Part shown: in pieces, positions 1 through 7,297 of the stretch
Position numbering within the stretch: position 1 is the first letter of the stretch
Layout of the letters: each line of letters begins with the position of its first letter
DNA from: Pseudomonadota bacterium
GTDB taxonomy: Bacteria > Myxococcota_A > Bradymonadia > Bradymonadales > GCA-2716585
Assembly (NCBI GenBank): GCA_005804885.1
Contig: SYOX01000150.1
Span: 1 to 35,404, forward strand
Length of the DNA: 35,404 nucleotides
Reading direction: 5' to 3'
Translations under genes and position numbers: made by a program
Notes under the pieces: generated by a model
What the model was told of the DNA's origin: nothing
The model's input: only the letters and a program-made list of their open reading frames with translations
Databases searched by the model: none

Positions 1-637
1 CGGCAAGTCCACCCTGATCAAGGGCGTCCTCGGCCTGCTCCCCCTGGACGCCGGCCGCGCCGCCTTCTTCGGCCAGCCCCTCGACCGCGTCCGCCAGCGG
101 GTCGTCTACGTCCCACAGCGCGGCGACGTCGACTGGGACTTCCCCGTCACCGTCCAGGACGTCGTCCTGATGGGCCGCTATGGCCGCCTCGGCCTCTTCG
201 GACGACCCTCGCGACAGGATCGCCGCGTCGCCGCCGAGGCCATGGAGAAGGTCGGCATCGCCACGCTCGCCGACCGCCAGATCAGCGCCCTCTCCGGCGG
301 CCAGCAGCAGCGCGTCTTCCTCGCCCGCGCCCTGGCCCAGGAGGGCGACCTCATCTTCATGGACGAGCCCTTCGTCGGCGTCGACGCCGCCACCGAGGAG
401 GCCATCGTCGCGCTCCTTCGCGAGATGCGCGACAGCGGCCGCACCGTCATCGTCGTCAACCACGACCTCCAGACCGCGCGGGCCTACTTCGACGACCTCA
501 TGCTGCTCAACCGCACCCTCGTCGCCTACGGCCCCTCCAAGGACATCTTCACCCCAGAGCTGCTCACCCGCACCTACGGCGGCCGGCTCGCCGTCATCGA
601 GGGCGCCAACGCCGACCGCGTCCTCATCGCCGCCTGA
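1..637 (+). CDS. Metal ABC importer ATP-binding protein (5' truncated)
   Basis: Reading frame 2 is open from the window edge to a TGA at 635-637, giving 211 residues without the true N-terminus. It starts inside the Walker A motif (GKST). The Q-loop (VPQ), the signature LSGGQQQRV, the Walker B LIFMDEP and the H-loop VNHD all follow in the right order, so the ATPase should be active. The segment WDFPVTVQDVVLMGRYG after the Q-loop is typical of the Mn/Zn/Fe importer ATPases (MntB, SitB, TroB, ZnuC group). Two ABC-3 family permeases follow directly, giving the ATPase-permease-permease order of Tro/Mnt systems. The substrate-binding protein probably lies upstream, outside the window. Manganese is the likeliest substrate, but zinc or iron cannot be excluded from sequence. 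Confidence 0.93.
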   Translation, partial: GKSTLIKGVLGLLPLDAGRAAFFGQPLDRVRQRVVYVPQRGDVDWDFPVTVQDVVLMGRYGRLGLFGRPSRQDRRVAAEAMEKVGIATLADRQISALSGGQQQRVFLARALAQEGDLIFMDEPFVGVDAATEEAIVALLREMRDSGRTVIVVNHDLQTARAYFDDLMLLNRTLVAYGPSKDIFTPELLTRTYGGRLAVIEGANADRVLIAA

Positions 638-652
638 CGCACCCCACACCCC

Positions 653-1669
653 ATGCCCCCACGCCTCAACGCCCCGCTGATCGCCCTCGCCCTGCTCTTG
701 ATCGCCACCCCCGCCGCCGCATCGACCCCCTCGCTGCCCGAGCGCGTCGTCGAGTTCTTCACCTTCAAGTACGACTTCCTCATCACCACCGTCGCCGGCT
801 CCGTCCTCGTCGGCCTGACCTGCGGCATCCTGGGCACCTTCCTCGTCCTGCGGCGCCTGAGCCTGATGGGCGACGCCCTCGGCCACGCCGCCCTGCCCGG
901 CGTCGGCATCGCCTTCCTCCTCGTCGAGACCAAGGCCCTCGGACCCATCGTCATCGGCGCCGCCACCACCGCCCTGCTCGCCGCCCTGGCCGTCGGCTAC
1001 ATCACCCGCAACAGCCGCACCTACCCCGACGCCGCCCTCGGCATGGTCCTGGCCGGCTTCTTCGGCGTCGGCGTCGTCCTGCTCAGCTACATCCAGAACA
1101 CCCCCTCCGCCGCCAAGAGCGGACTGAACGACTTCCTCTTCGGCAACGCCGCCGCCATCGCACCCGACGAGATCAAGCTCCTCGGCGGCATCCTCCTCTT
1201 CGTCGCCACCACCGTCACCCTCCTCTTCCGACCCCTCCAGCTCGTCACCTTCGACGCCGCCCTCGCCCGCGCCATGGGCATGCCCGTCCAGGCCCTCCAC
1301 TACGGCCTCATGGCCGTCGTCGCGCTGACCATCGTCGCCAGCATCCAGGCCGTCGGCGTCGTCCTCGTCGCCGCCATGCTCATCACGCCCGCCTCCACCG
1401 CCTACCTCCTCACCGACCGCCTCCACATCATGATCCTCCTGTCGGCCACCTTCGGCGCCCTCTCCGGCCTCCTCGGCGCCCTGCTCTCCTACCTCTTCCA
1501 GGGCTTCTCCTCCGGACCCTCCATGGTCCTCGTCGCCTCCTCCTTCTTCGCGCTCGCCTTCCTCTTCGCACCCAGACAAGGCCAGATCGCCCTCTTCCTG
1601 CGCGACCGCGAGCGCCGCGCACGCATCCAGCGCCAGCTCGACGACGCCCACCCCGAGGCCGCCCCGTGA
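653..1669 (+). CDS. Metal ABC importer permease (ABC-3 family), first subunit
   Basis: 338 residues, starting 15 nt after the ATPase stop. The start is ATG and no clear Shine-Dalgarno is visible, which fits translational coupling. The N-terminus (ALIALALLLIATPAAAS) looks like a signal or first membrane segment and precedes the conserved permease core. The core carries the ABC-3 family segment RRLSLMGDALGHAALPGVG and about eight further hydrophobic segments. The family forms the membrane channel for Mn/Zn/Fe uptake. The C-terminus is a basic, cytoplasmic-looking helix (LRDRERRARIQRQL). Its last codons overlap the next permease by 4 nt. It parallels TroC/MntC-type subunits, which form heterodimers with the second permease. 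Confidence 0.9.
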   Translation: MPPRLNAPLIALALLLIATPAAASTPSLPERVVEFFTFKYDFLITTVAGSVLVGLTCGILGTFLVLRRLSLMGDALGHAALPGVGIAFLLVETKALGPIVIGAATTALLAALAVGYITRNSRTYPDAALGMVLAGFFGVGVVLLSYIQNTPSAAKSGLNDFLFGNAAAIAPDEIKLLGGILLFVATTVTLLFRPLQLVTFDAALARAMGMPVQALHYGLMAVVALTIVASIQAVGVVLVAAMLITPASTAYLLTDRLHIMILLSATFGALSGLLGALLSYLFQGFSSGPSMVLVASSFFALAFLFAPRQGQIALFLRDRERRARIQRQLDDAHPEAAP

Positions 1670-2517
1670 GCCTCTACCACCTCTTCATCGAACCCTGGAC
1701 CATCGGCGACTGGATGTGGCGCGGCCTGCTGACCTCCTCCCTCGTCGCCATCCCCTGCGCCATCCTCGGCTGCTTCCTCTACCTCAGGCGCTTGAGCCTG
1801 CTCAGCGACGCCCTCTCCCACGCCGCCCTGCCCGGCGTCGCCGCCGCCTACCTCATCACCGGAAACAGCGAGACCTGGAGCCTCATCATCGGCGCCACCC
1901 TCGCCGGCCTCGTGACCACCTTCCTCGTCAACGTCGTCGACCGCCGCAGCCGCACCCGCTCCGACGCCGCCATCGGCATCGTCTTCACCACCCTCTTCGC
2001 CCTCGGCGTCATCATGATCAGCGCCCTGGCCAGCGACGCCCACATCGACCTCGACTGCGTCCTCTACGGCGACGTCCTCGGCGTCGCCGACCACTCCATC
2101 ATCGCCCTCGCCATCCTCTCCGCCCTCGTCATCACCCTCGCCGTCGTCTTCTTCCGACCCCTCCAGATCTCCACCTTCGACCCCGCGCTCGCCGCCTCCT
2201 TTGGCATCCCCGTCGCCCTCATCCAGACCGCCCTCATGAGCGTCCTCTCCATCACCACTGTCGCCGCACTCGAAGCCGTCGGCGCCGTCCTCGTCATCGC
2301 CGCCATCATCACCCCCGCCGCCACCGCCCACCTCGTCACCCGACACCTCCAATCCATGATCGCCATCGCCGTCGCCCACGGGCTCCTCTCTGCCGCCCTC
2401 GGCATGTACATCTCCATCTGGATCAACTGCTCCACCGCTGGCGCCATGGTCTCCGTCGGCGCCCTCCTCTACACCCTCACCCTCGCCTACACCCGCCTCC
2501 GCCCCTCCCTCCGCTGA
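1666..2517 (+). CDS. Metal ABC importer permease (ABC-3 family), second subunit
   Basis: 283 residues, GTG start inside the stop of the preceding permease (GTGA overlap of 4 nt), so the two should be made in equal amounts. It has the same core as its partner (RRLSLLSDALSHAALPGVA) and about eight membrane segments, but no N-terminal signal-like extension. Presence of two related but distinct permeases points to a heterodimeric channel as in TroCD or SitCD. It is the last gene of the operon. It faces the cysteine-rich lipoprotein gene tail to tail across a 700-bp non-coding stretch. Confidence 0.9.
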   Translation: MSLYHLFIEPWTIGDWMWRGLLTSSLVAIPCAILGCFLYLRRLSLLSDALSHAALPGVAAAYLITGNSETWSLIIGATLAGLVTTFLVNVVDRRSRTRSDAAIGIVFTTLFALGVIMISALASDAHIDLDCVLYGDVLGVADHSIIALAILSALVITLAVVFFRPLQISTFDPALAASFGIPVALIQTALMSVLSITTVAALEAVGAVLVIAAIITPAATAHLVTRHLQSMIAIAVAHGLLSAALGMYISIWINCSTAGAMVSVGALLYTLTLAYTRLRPSLR

Positions 2518-2806
2518 CCACCGACGCCGCGATCTCACCCCCTCCCCGCCCGCAGCGGATCTCCTCCGCGAACCCCGAATCTCCAAAAAACATCAATTAT
2601 ATCGAAAACTTACTGGAACAGAGTGGCCAACGAGCGGCCAACTCCGAACCTCTATAGGATCCGACGCCGGTCTTCGACAAGGCCAAGGATGAGGAGGGAT
2701 CAGGAGAAGCGCAGCAGCCCCCGCCACGTGGACTTGATGGCCCTCAACAGGCAAGGTCGACGGTGACGCGCTGAACGATGGGCGAGCCGCCGCGTGGACT
2801 CGATGG
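2518..2806. other. Non-coding stretch with AT-rich patch, left part of convergent junction
   Basis: No credible gene is seen on either strand between the permease stop and the lipoprotein stop at 3218. Around 2583-2612 the sequence is unusually AT-rich for this genome. It contains an exact TATAAT on the minus strand (2596-2601) without a matching -35 box. A short stem, TGGCC-N7-GGCCA, lies at about 2623-2639. The right part of this stretch holds the direct repeat at 2727-2817, and the palindromic element begins after it. Confidence 0.5.
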
Positions 2807-2817
2807 CCCTCAACAGG
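2727..2817 (+). repeat. 25-bp direct repeat, two copies 66 bp apart
   Basis: Positions 2727-2751 and 2793-2817 are identical except for one T/C difference. The last 11 bases (CCCTCAACAGG) occur a third time at 3114-3124, just beyond the right end of the neighbouring palindrome. A partial inverted copy lies at its centre (2961-2979). The copies may be remnants of nested insertions or of slippage at the insertion site. The 41-bp gap between copies resembles a CRISPR spacer length, but there are only two full copies and no cas gene. Confidence 0.7.
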
Positions 2818-3124
2818 GGTATGGACCAGGCTGTGACCAGGGACGCAGAGCCCGCTCGCCCCAGGCTCGCGCCCGGCGCTACAGACCCAGCGACGCCTCT
2901 TCGAGGCTCTCGACGGGGCGTCAACCTCCAGGCATCGTGTCACCTCTCATCAGCGGCCCTCCATGTTGAGGGCCTCGAGACGAGCGCCACGATGCTGCGG
3001 GCTGGTCTAGAGCCCGTCGTGAGCCCCGTAGGGGCGTCCCTGATCTGTAGCGCCGGGCGCAAGCCTGGGGCGGCCCATTGCGCTGGCCGCACGATCAGAG
3101 CCTGCTCCACACCCCCTCAACAGG
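2807..3124. mobile_element. MITE-like palindromic element A with flanking 11-bp direct repeats
   Basis: The stretch 2818-3113 (296 bp) is an imperfect palindrome. Its ends match as inverted repeats at 13 of 15 positions (GGTATGGACCAGGCT against GGTGTGGAGCAGGCT). The best inner block is 2857-2897 against 3033-3072, about 37 of 41 matching. The match resumes at the centre around 2957-2972. Identical 11-bp direct repeats CCCTCAACAGG abut both ends (2807-2817, 3114-3124), as expected for a target-site duplication, although a third copy nearby weakens that reading. The left arm has hairpin GCCTC-TTC-GAGGC (2895-2907) and the right arm has GCCCC-GTA-GGGGC (3023-3035), so the stem is kept by paired changes. 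It encodes no transposase. A structured RNA or bidirectional terminator is an alternative. Confidence 0.6.
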
Positions 3125-3138
3125 GCAAAGGCCACGAA

Positions 3139-3240
3139 GGATTCAGAGGCGAGAGACAGACGCCTTGCCGCTGACGCGGCTTGATCAACCCCTCTTGGGA
3201 GGAAAGCCGGGGAGGATTCAGGGGGAGAGGCAGACGCCTT
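3139..3240 (-). repeat. Duplicated 3' end of the cysteine-rich lipoprotein gene
   Basis: Positions 3139-3166 and 3214-3240 are imperfect direct repeats with a 75-bp period. The upper copy encodes the last residues and stop of the lipoprotein (EGVCLSP-stop). Read in the equivalent frame, the lower copy gives QGVCLSPLN, with the stop lost through a 1-base length change. This looks like a tail duplication or the remnant of a longer ancestral C-terminus. Confidence 0.6.
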
Positions 3241-4144
3241 CGATGCAGGTCTGCTCAGGAGCACAGTCGGCGTCCGAGTCGCAGCCCGCCGAGGGGGCGC
3301 AGAAGCCGAGGGGATCGCAGCGCAAGCCGGGTTCGCAGTCCGCGTCGGCGGCGCAAGCGGGCAGGCAGCGGGCGTCGACGCAGGTCTGGTTGGCCTCACA
3401 GTCCGAAGCGGTGAAGCACTCCACCTCGGCGCAGACGCCGCTCATGCAGGCCTCACCCTCAGCGCAGTCGGCGTGCTCCTGACAAGCGGCGGGGTCGAGG
3501 GCCTGACAGCGGCCATCGACGCAGGCCCGACCCTCTTCGCAATCGACGTTGAGGACGCAAGCGTCGGGATCAACCCCACAAGAGCGGATACCTTCGACCG
3601 CAAGAGGGAGGCACTGACGAGCGGCGTCGGCTTCGAGGCTGATCCCGGCGCATTCGAAGCCGCTGGGGCAGTCCGCGTTCACGGCGCAGGCGGCGGCGCA
3701 GACGCGCTCGTCGTCGTTGATGTCCAGGCAGCGGCTCCCCTCCCCTTCGCAGTCCTCGTTGGAGGTGCAAGGATCGCAAAGCTGGGCCTCGCCGCGCTCC
3801 TCGCTGACGTTGCGCTCGCAGTCGCCGTCGACGCAGGACTCGCCCTCGTCGCAGTCCCGGTCGCGGGCGCACTCGTTGCGCTCGTCGTCCTGATCGTCGT
3901 CGCGCTCGTCGTCCTGATCGTCATTGTGATCGTCATAGGCGTCGTTGTGATAGTCGTAGTCGGCGCAGTAGCACTCGTCCCAGCACTCCTCCCAGCAGCC
4001 AAAGGGGTCGCAATAGACATCGCAATAGGTGTCGCAGACCTCCTCGTGGCAGGCGCCGTAGTGATCGTCGGTGACGACGCAGCCCGCCGAGAGGGTGGCG
4101 GGGATGAGGAGAAAGGAGAGAAGGAACAACCTCTTATCAAACAT
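3218..4144 (-). CDS. Cysteine-rich lipoprotein with C-x-D-x-D-C repeats
   Basis: 308 residues from ATG at 4144. A GTG lies one codon earlier (4147), and a GAGGGG Shine-Dalgarno precedes both. The signal peptide ends in a lipobox (S-A-G-C, modified Cys about residue 22), so it should be a lipidated envelope protein. A Cys/Asp/Tyr-rich segment follows. Next is a strongly acidic low-complexity linker of alternating Asp, Gln, Glu and Arg (about residues 68-92), encoded by a local DNA repeat. Six or more degenerate units of the type C..D.DC..G..C..G.C fill the rest. Such disulfide-rich units are common in secreted and surface proteins of Myxococcota. No enzyme motif is visible. It is likely a surface or adhesion-type protein, but the function is not identified. 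Confidence 0.85.
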   Translation of the reverse strand: MFDKRLFLLSFLLIPATLSAGCVVTDDHYGACHEEVCDTYCDVYCDPFGCWEECWDECYCADYDYHNDAYDDHNDDQDDERDDDQDDERNECARDRDCDEGESCVDGDCERNVSEERGEAQLCDPCTSNEDCEGEGSRCLDINDDERVCAAACAVNADCPSGFECAGISLEADAARQCLPLAVEGIRSCGVDPDACVLNVDCEEGRACVDGRCQALDPAACQEHADCAEGEACMSGVCAEVECFTASDCEANQTCVDARCLPACAADADCEPGLRCDPLGFCAPSAGCDSDADCAPEQTCIEGVCLSP

Positions 4145-4244
4145 CACGCCCCTCGTTGCGGTGAGACAGGGACCTCCTGCGAGCGGCCCATGACCAAGGC
4201 GGACGACGTCGCAAGTTCAAGAATATTCACTTCGGGGGTGGATT

Positions 4245-5462
4245 TCATCCCGGCAGGGGGCTTTGGCGCTTTTTGACGCGGAGCCCTTTGACGAGCTCGA
4301 TCACGAAGTCGAAGGCGAAGCCCACCAGGACGAAGCTCATGCCGGCCAGCGCCAGGGCGACGTTGCGACCGACGAGGCCCTCGACGATGAGCCAGGTCCC
4401 GATGACGGCGCCGCCCGTGCCGATGATGAGGCCAGGGAGGCTCAGCCAGCGGTCCATGTCTCGCCCTTTGGCGTCGAGGTTGGCGCGTCGAAGGGGTTGG
4501 AGCGGAGGCAGGACGGGGGCCTGAAGGCTCTTGTGGGTGTCGGGGCGGCCGAGGCGCAGGGGCGCGGGTCGCGGAAGCGAAGGGGTCGAGGGCGGCGGGA
4601 AGTGAGGAAAGGGGCCCAGGTCGCCTTCGAGGACGGCGAGTATGGAGGCGACGGAGGCCTCTTCGAATCGGTGGGGGGGGAGCTTGAAGAGGGTCGGGCG
4701 CGATCGGGGCCTCTTCTGGAGGCGCGGTCGGGGTGGCGGGGCGGGCTCGGTGAAGTGGGGGGCGCCGCTGACCTGAGGCAGCTCGGGCAGCGAGGCGCGA
4801 AGCTCCGAGAGGATCCTGTCCGTGTCGAGGGGGGCGTCCTCCTCTTCGGGGTCGCTGTCTTCCTCGGGCTCGCTGTCTCCTTCGGGATCGCTGCCTCCTT
4901 CGGGGTCAGTGGGAGCGTCCTCCTCTTCGGGGTCGCTGTCTCCTTCGGGATCGCTGCCTCCTTCGGGGTCGCTGTCTCCTTCGGGGTCGGTTGGGGCGTC
5001 CTCTTCTTCGGGATCGCTGTCGCCCTCGGGGTCGCTGTCTGCTTCGGGAGCGCTGTCTGCCTCGGGGTCAGCTGGAGGCGCGCCCTGGTGGGGGATTTCG
5101 AGGGTGGTTCGGTAGGGAGTGTGGGCGTGGAGTTGGAGGATGACGGCGCCCATGCGGGCCAGGAAGGCGTCGCGGGCGCGGCCCTCGTCGAGGGCATGGA
5201 GGTGGCTCTGGGCGGCGCGGGTGAACATGTCGCTGACGCGGTGGTGATCGGCGTCGGTGCCCAGGTCTTCGTTGATGAGGCTGACGGGATTGGGGCTCAG
5301 GAGGAGGAGATCCTGGACGCGGAGGCCGCAGCGGACCAGGAGCCCGCGCATCGAGTCGCGGTCGAGCGGTCCGAAGCCGCGTCGTGCGCGGGCGCACAGG
5401 ACTTGAAAGACGAACTCGGGGACGTGCGTGTCCCTTCCCTGGGTGATTTCGACGGCGTCCAT
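4245..5462 (-). CDS. Hypothetical membrane protein with acidic 27-residue tandem repeats
   Basis: 405 residues. The ATG start has GGAGG 7 nt upstream. Residues 1-125 form a compact, mostly helical domain that I do not recognise. Residues 131-212 are three copies of an exactly 27-residue acidic repeat rich in Asp, Pro and Glu, with the motif EEEDAP at residues 152, 179 and 206. A Pro/Arg-rich linker follows. At the C-terminus, about residues 340-390, are two membrane segments (LPGLIIGTGGAVIGTWLIVEG and VALALAGMSFVLVGFAFDFVI) and a basic tail. It is the third gene of the minus-strand run that begins with the glycerol-1-phosphate dehydrogenase, 81 bp after the preceding gene. Function unknown. 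Confidence 0.8.
   Translation of the reverse strand: MDAVEITQGRDTHVPEFVFQVLCARARRGFGPLDRDSMRGLLVRCGLRVQDLLLLSPNPVSLINEDLGTDADHHRVSDMFTRAAQSHLHALDEGRARDAFLARMGAVILQLHAHTPYRTTLEIPHQGAPPADPEADSAPEADSDPEGDSDPEEEDAPTDPEGDSDPEGGSDPEGDSDPEEEDAPTDPEGGSDPEGDSEPEEDSDPEEEDAPLDTDRILSELRASLPELPQVSGAPHFTEPAPPPRPRLQKRPRSRPTLFKLPPHRFEEASVASILAVLEGDLGPFPHFPPPSTPSLPRPAPLRLGRPDTHKSLQAPVLPPLQPLRRANLDAKGRDMDRWLSLPGLIIGTGGAVIGTWLIVEGLVGRNVALALAGMSFVLVGFAFDFVIELVKGLRVKKRQSPLPG
4829..5072 (-). repeat. 81-bp coding tandem repeat (three units)
   Basis: Within the 405-residue membrane protein, three acidic units recur at exactly 27 residues (81 bp). In-frame periodicity keeps the protein open and would allow copy-number change by slippage. 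Confidence 0.75.
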
Positions 5463-5543
5463 CCTTGACCTCCGCGAAGCGCTGAATCGGCGCCATGATA
5501 TCCGCTGGGGGGGGCAAGTTCAACGCAAGTTGGCGCGATCGCT

Positions 5544-7262
5544 CTATTTCAGGGTGAGGTGTGTGTCGTTGAGGGACCAGCGGCGCCGGTCGGGATCGAG
5601 GGGGGAGAGGTCATCGAGCCGGGTCGTGGGCGGGATGAGGAGGTGGCCGAGGGGCTGGACGTGAGGATCGCCGAACTCGACGCGCGCGACGAGGACGGCG
5701 CGATCGGCGTCGCCGGGCGGCGCGGGCGCTTCGAGGATGAGCAGCTCGGGCAGATAGTCGGGATCGTCGCCGATGAGGATGAGGCGGCGATCGGCCTGTC
5801 CGGGTGCTGCGGGGAAGGGCCACGCCTTGAGGCGATCGCCTGCGCGGAGGCTCCAGAGCTCCACGCCGCCGGGTCGACGCCACACGGCGAGGTAGTCTTC
5901 GAGGGCGTCGATGGCGCTGGCGAGGAGATCGACGCGGGGTCGGTCGAGGGGTCGGCGTCGGACGTGGTCTGGGATGAGGTTCAGGACGGGGTGGGGCAGG
6001 ACGCGGGGTGAGGGCCTGGAGGGGGGTCGAAGGAGGAGGAGGCGGTCTGCGCGGCTGGAGTCGGCCAGGAGGGTGAAGGAGTGGCCTTCGACGCGGGTGT
6101 CGGGGCGGACGGGGCCGGTGCGCGTTGAGGAGTCGGGATCGCCGAGGCGCGAGAGGGCGTCGGCGCGCAGGGTGTCGAGGGTGACCTCGGTGCCGTCCCA
6201 GCGCAGGCCGAGGCGCGAGAGGGCGAGGGCGCATCGGGGGTGGCCGAGTGGGGTGAGGTCGGGGAGGGATGAGGTGGGGATGAAGGACAGGGGGCGGTCG
6301 TGGCCCTGGGCGTGGAGGGTGGCGCCGTTGGGTTGTGGGGAGAGCCAGCGCGGGCCGTCGGGGTGGTCGTCGAGGGCGATCGTTTCGAAGTCGAGGGTGG
6401 AGGGCAGCGGCGTGGCCGGCGTGGAGGGCGGATCGAGGGAGAGATCGACGCGGATGATCTGCCGATCGATGCGCAGGTCAGCGGGCTTGAGGAGATCGGG
6501 GCCGGCCCAGGTGATGGAGAGGGTCTGGGGGGAGGTCCATCGGAGGCGGGTGGCGGGGGTGAAGAGGTTGGGGTGATGGCGCAGGCGGGGTCGGCGGAAG
6601 CCGAGGGGGAGCTGGAGGGTGGTCGGGACGAGGGTGGGCAGGGGGCAGGCGGCGTCGATCTCGGCCAGGAGGCAGGGTCCGAGGGGATCGGTGGTGGCGT
6701 CGTGGGGGTGGGGGTCGCGGATCAGGATGAGGCGGCCGTCTTCGAGGACGAGGGCGAGCTGTCGGCCGTCGGGGGAGCTCTCGGCGCCGACGATCCGGGC
6801 GTCGAGGTCGAGGTGGGCGCAGAGGCGGCCGTTGGCGATGAGGCCGCCGGAGGGTGAGGCGGACAGGACGGCCCAGGTGCGGGATCCGGCGCTGGTGAGC
6901 CAGAGGGCGTCGAAGCGGGCGCCGGAGATCTCGGGGAGGAAGCGAGCGAGGGTGGGCAGGGGGCAGGGAGAGGCGGCGAGGCCCTCTTTGGCGGTGTAGG
7001 CCCAGAGGTGGGGGGTGCCGCTGGGGTCGATCCAGGCGACGAGGGGCCTGGAGGGGGGGCCGCCGATGGCCAGCGTGAGGCCGGAGGCGTGGTCGAGGGA
7101 GGCGCTGTGGTGGTTGAGGGGGGTGAGGGCGTCGAGGTCGAGGATCTGGAGGTGGCCGGAGGCGTCGCAGGTGGCGAGGTGGGGGAGCGAGGGGTGGAGG
7201 GCGTGGAGCAGGGGGAGTGCCTGCGAGGGGTCTGGGAGGTCGAAGGGGTTGTTGTCGGGCAT
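5544..7262 (-). CDS. Hypothetical beta-propeller-like protein
   Basis: 572 residues, ATG start, no strong Shine-Dalgarno seen. No signal peptide or membrane segment, so it is probably cytoplasmic. The sequence consists of short beta-strand-like blocks with turns such as CDASGHLQILDL, SPDGRQLALVLEDGRLILI and WIDPSGTPHLWAY. This is the pattern of WD40 or PQQ-type propeller blades, but no blade is canonical enough to assign a family. It is very rich in Pro, Leu, Asp and Arg. It lies 35 bp downstream of the glycerol-1-phosphate dehydrogenase on the same strand, so probably in one transcript with it. Function unknown. Confidence 0.75.
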   Translation of the reverse strand: MPDNNPFDLPDPSQALPLLHALHPSLPHLATCDASGHLQILDLDALTPLNHHSASLDHASGLTLAIGGPPSRPLVAWIDPSGTPHLWAYTAKEGLAASPCPLPTLARFLPEISGARFDALWLTSAGSRTWAVLSASPSGGLIANGRLCAHLDLDARIVGAESSPDGRQLALVLEDGRLILIRDPHPHDATTDPLGPCLLAEIDAACPLPTLVPTTLQLPLGFRRPRLRHHPNLFTPATRLRWTSPQTLSITWAGPDLLKPADLRIDRQIIRVDLSLDPPSTPATPLPSTLDFETIALDDHPDGPRWLSPQPNGATLHAQGHDRPLSFIPTSSLPDLTPLGHPRCALALSRLGLRWDGTEVTLDTLRADALSRLGDPDSSTRTGPVRPDTRVEGHSFTLLADSSRADRLLLLRPPSRPSPRVLPHPVLNLIPDHVRRRPLDRPRVDLLASAIDALEDYLAVWRRPGGVELWSLRAGDRLKAWPFPAAPGQADRRLILIGDDPDYLPELLILEAPAPPGDADRAVLVARVEFGDPHVQPLGHLLIPPTTRLDDLSPLDPDRRRWSLNDTHLTLK

Positions 7263-7297
7263 GGCGGCGCTCGTGGAAAGGGGTTGGCGTCAGTCGA

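Noticed and set aside
2596-2601. Exact TATAAT on the minus strand as a promoter
   Set aside because: No -35 hexamer at 15-19 bp, and it would transcribe antisense into the permease gene. Noted only as an AT-rich patch.
2727-2817. Possible minimal CRISPR array (25-bp repeats, 41-bp spacer)
   Set aside because: Only two full copies, no further spacer, no cas genes, and the repeat end is shared with the flank of a palindromic element.
2794-3174. Reading frames within the 2518-3217 junction
   Set aside because: They run through palindromic and directly repeated DNA, share the same peptide on both strands because of the inverted repeat, and have no convincing starts.
4220-4248. Minus-strand promoter near a GAATATTC palindrome before the lipoprotein gene
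   Set aside because: TATTCT is a fair -10 but the -35 at 17 bp (ATGAAA) does not match, so it was not listed as a feature.
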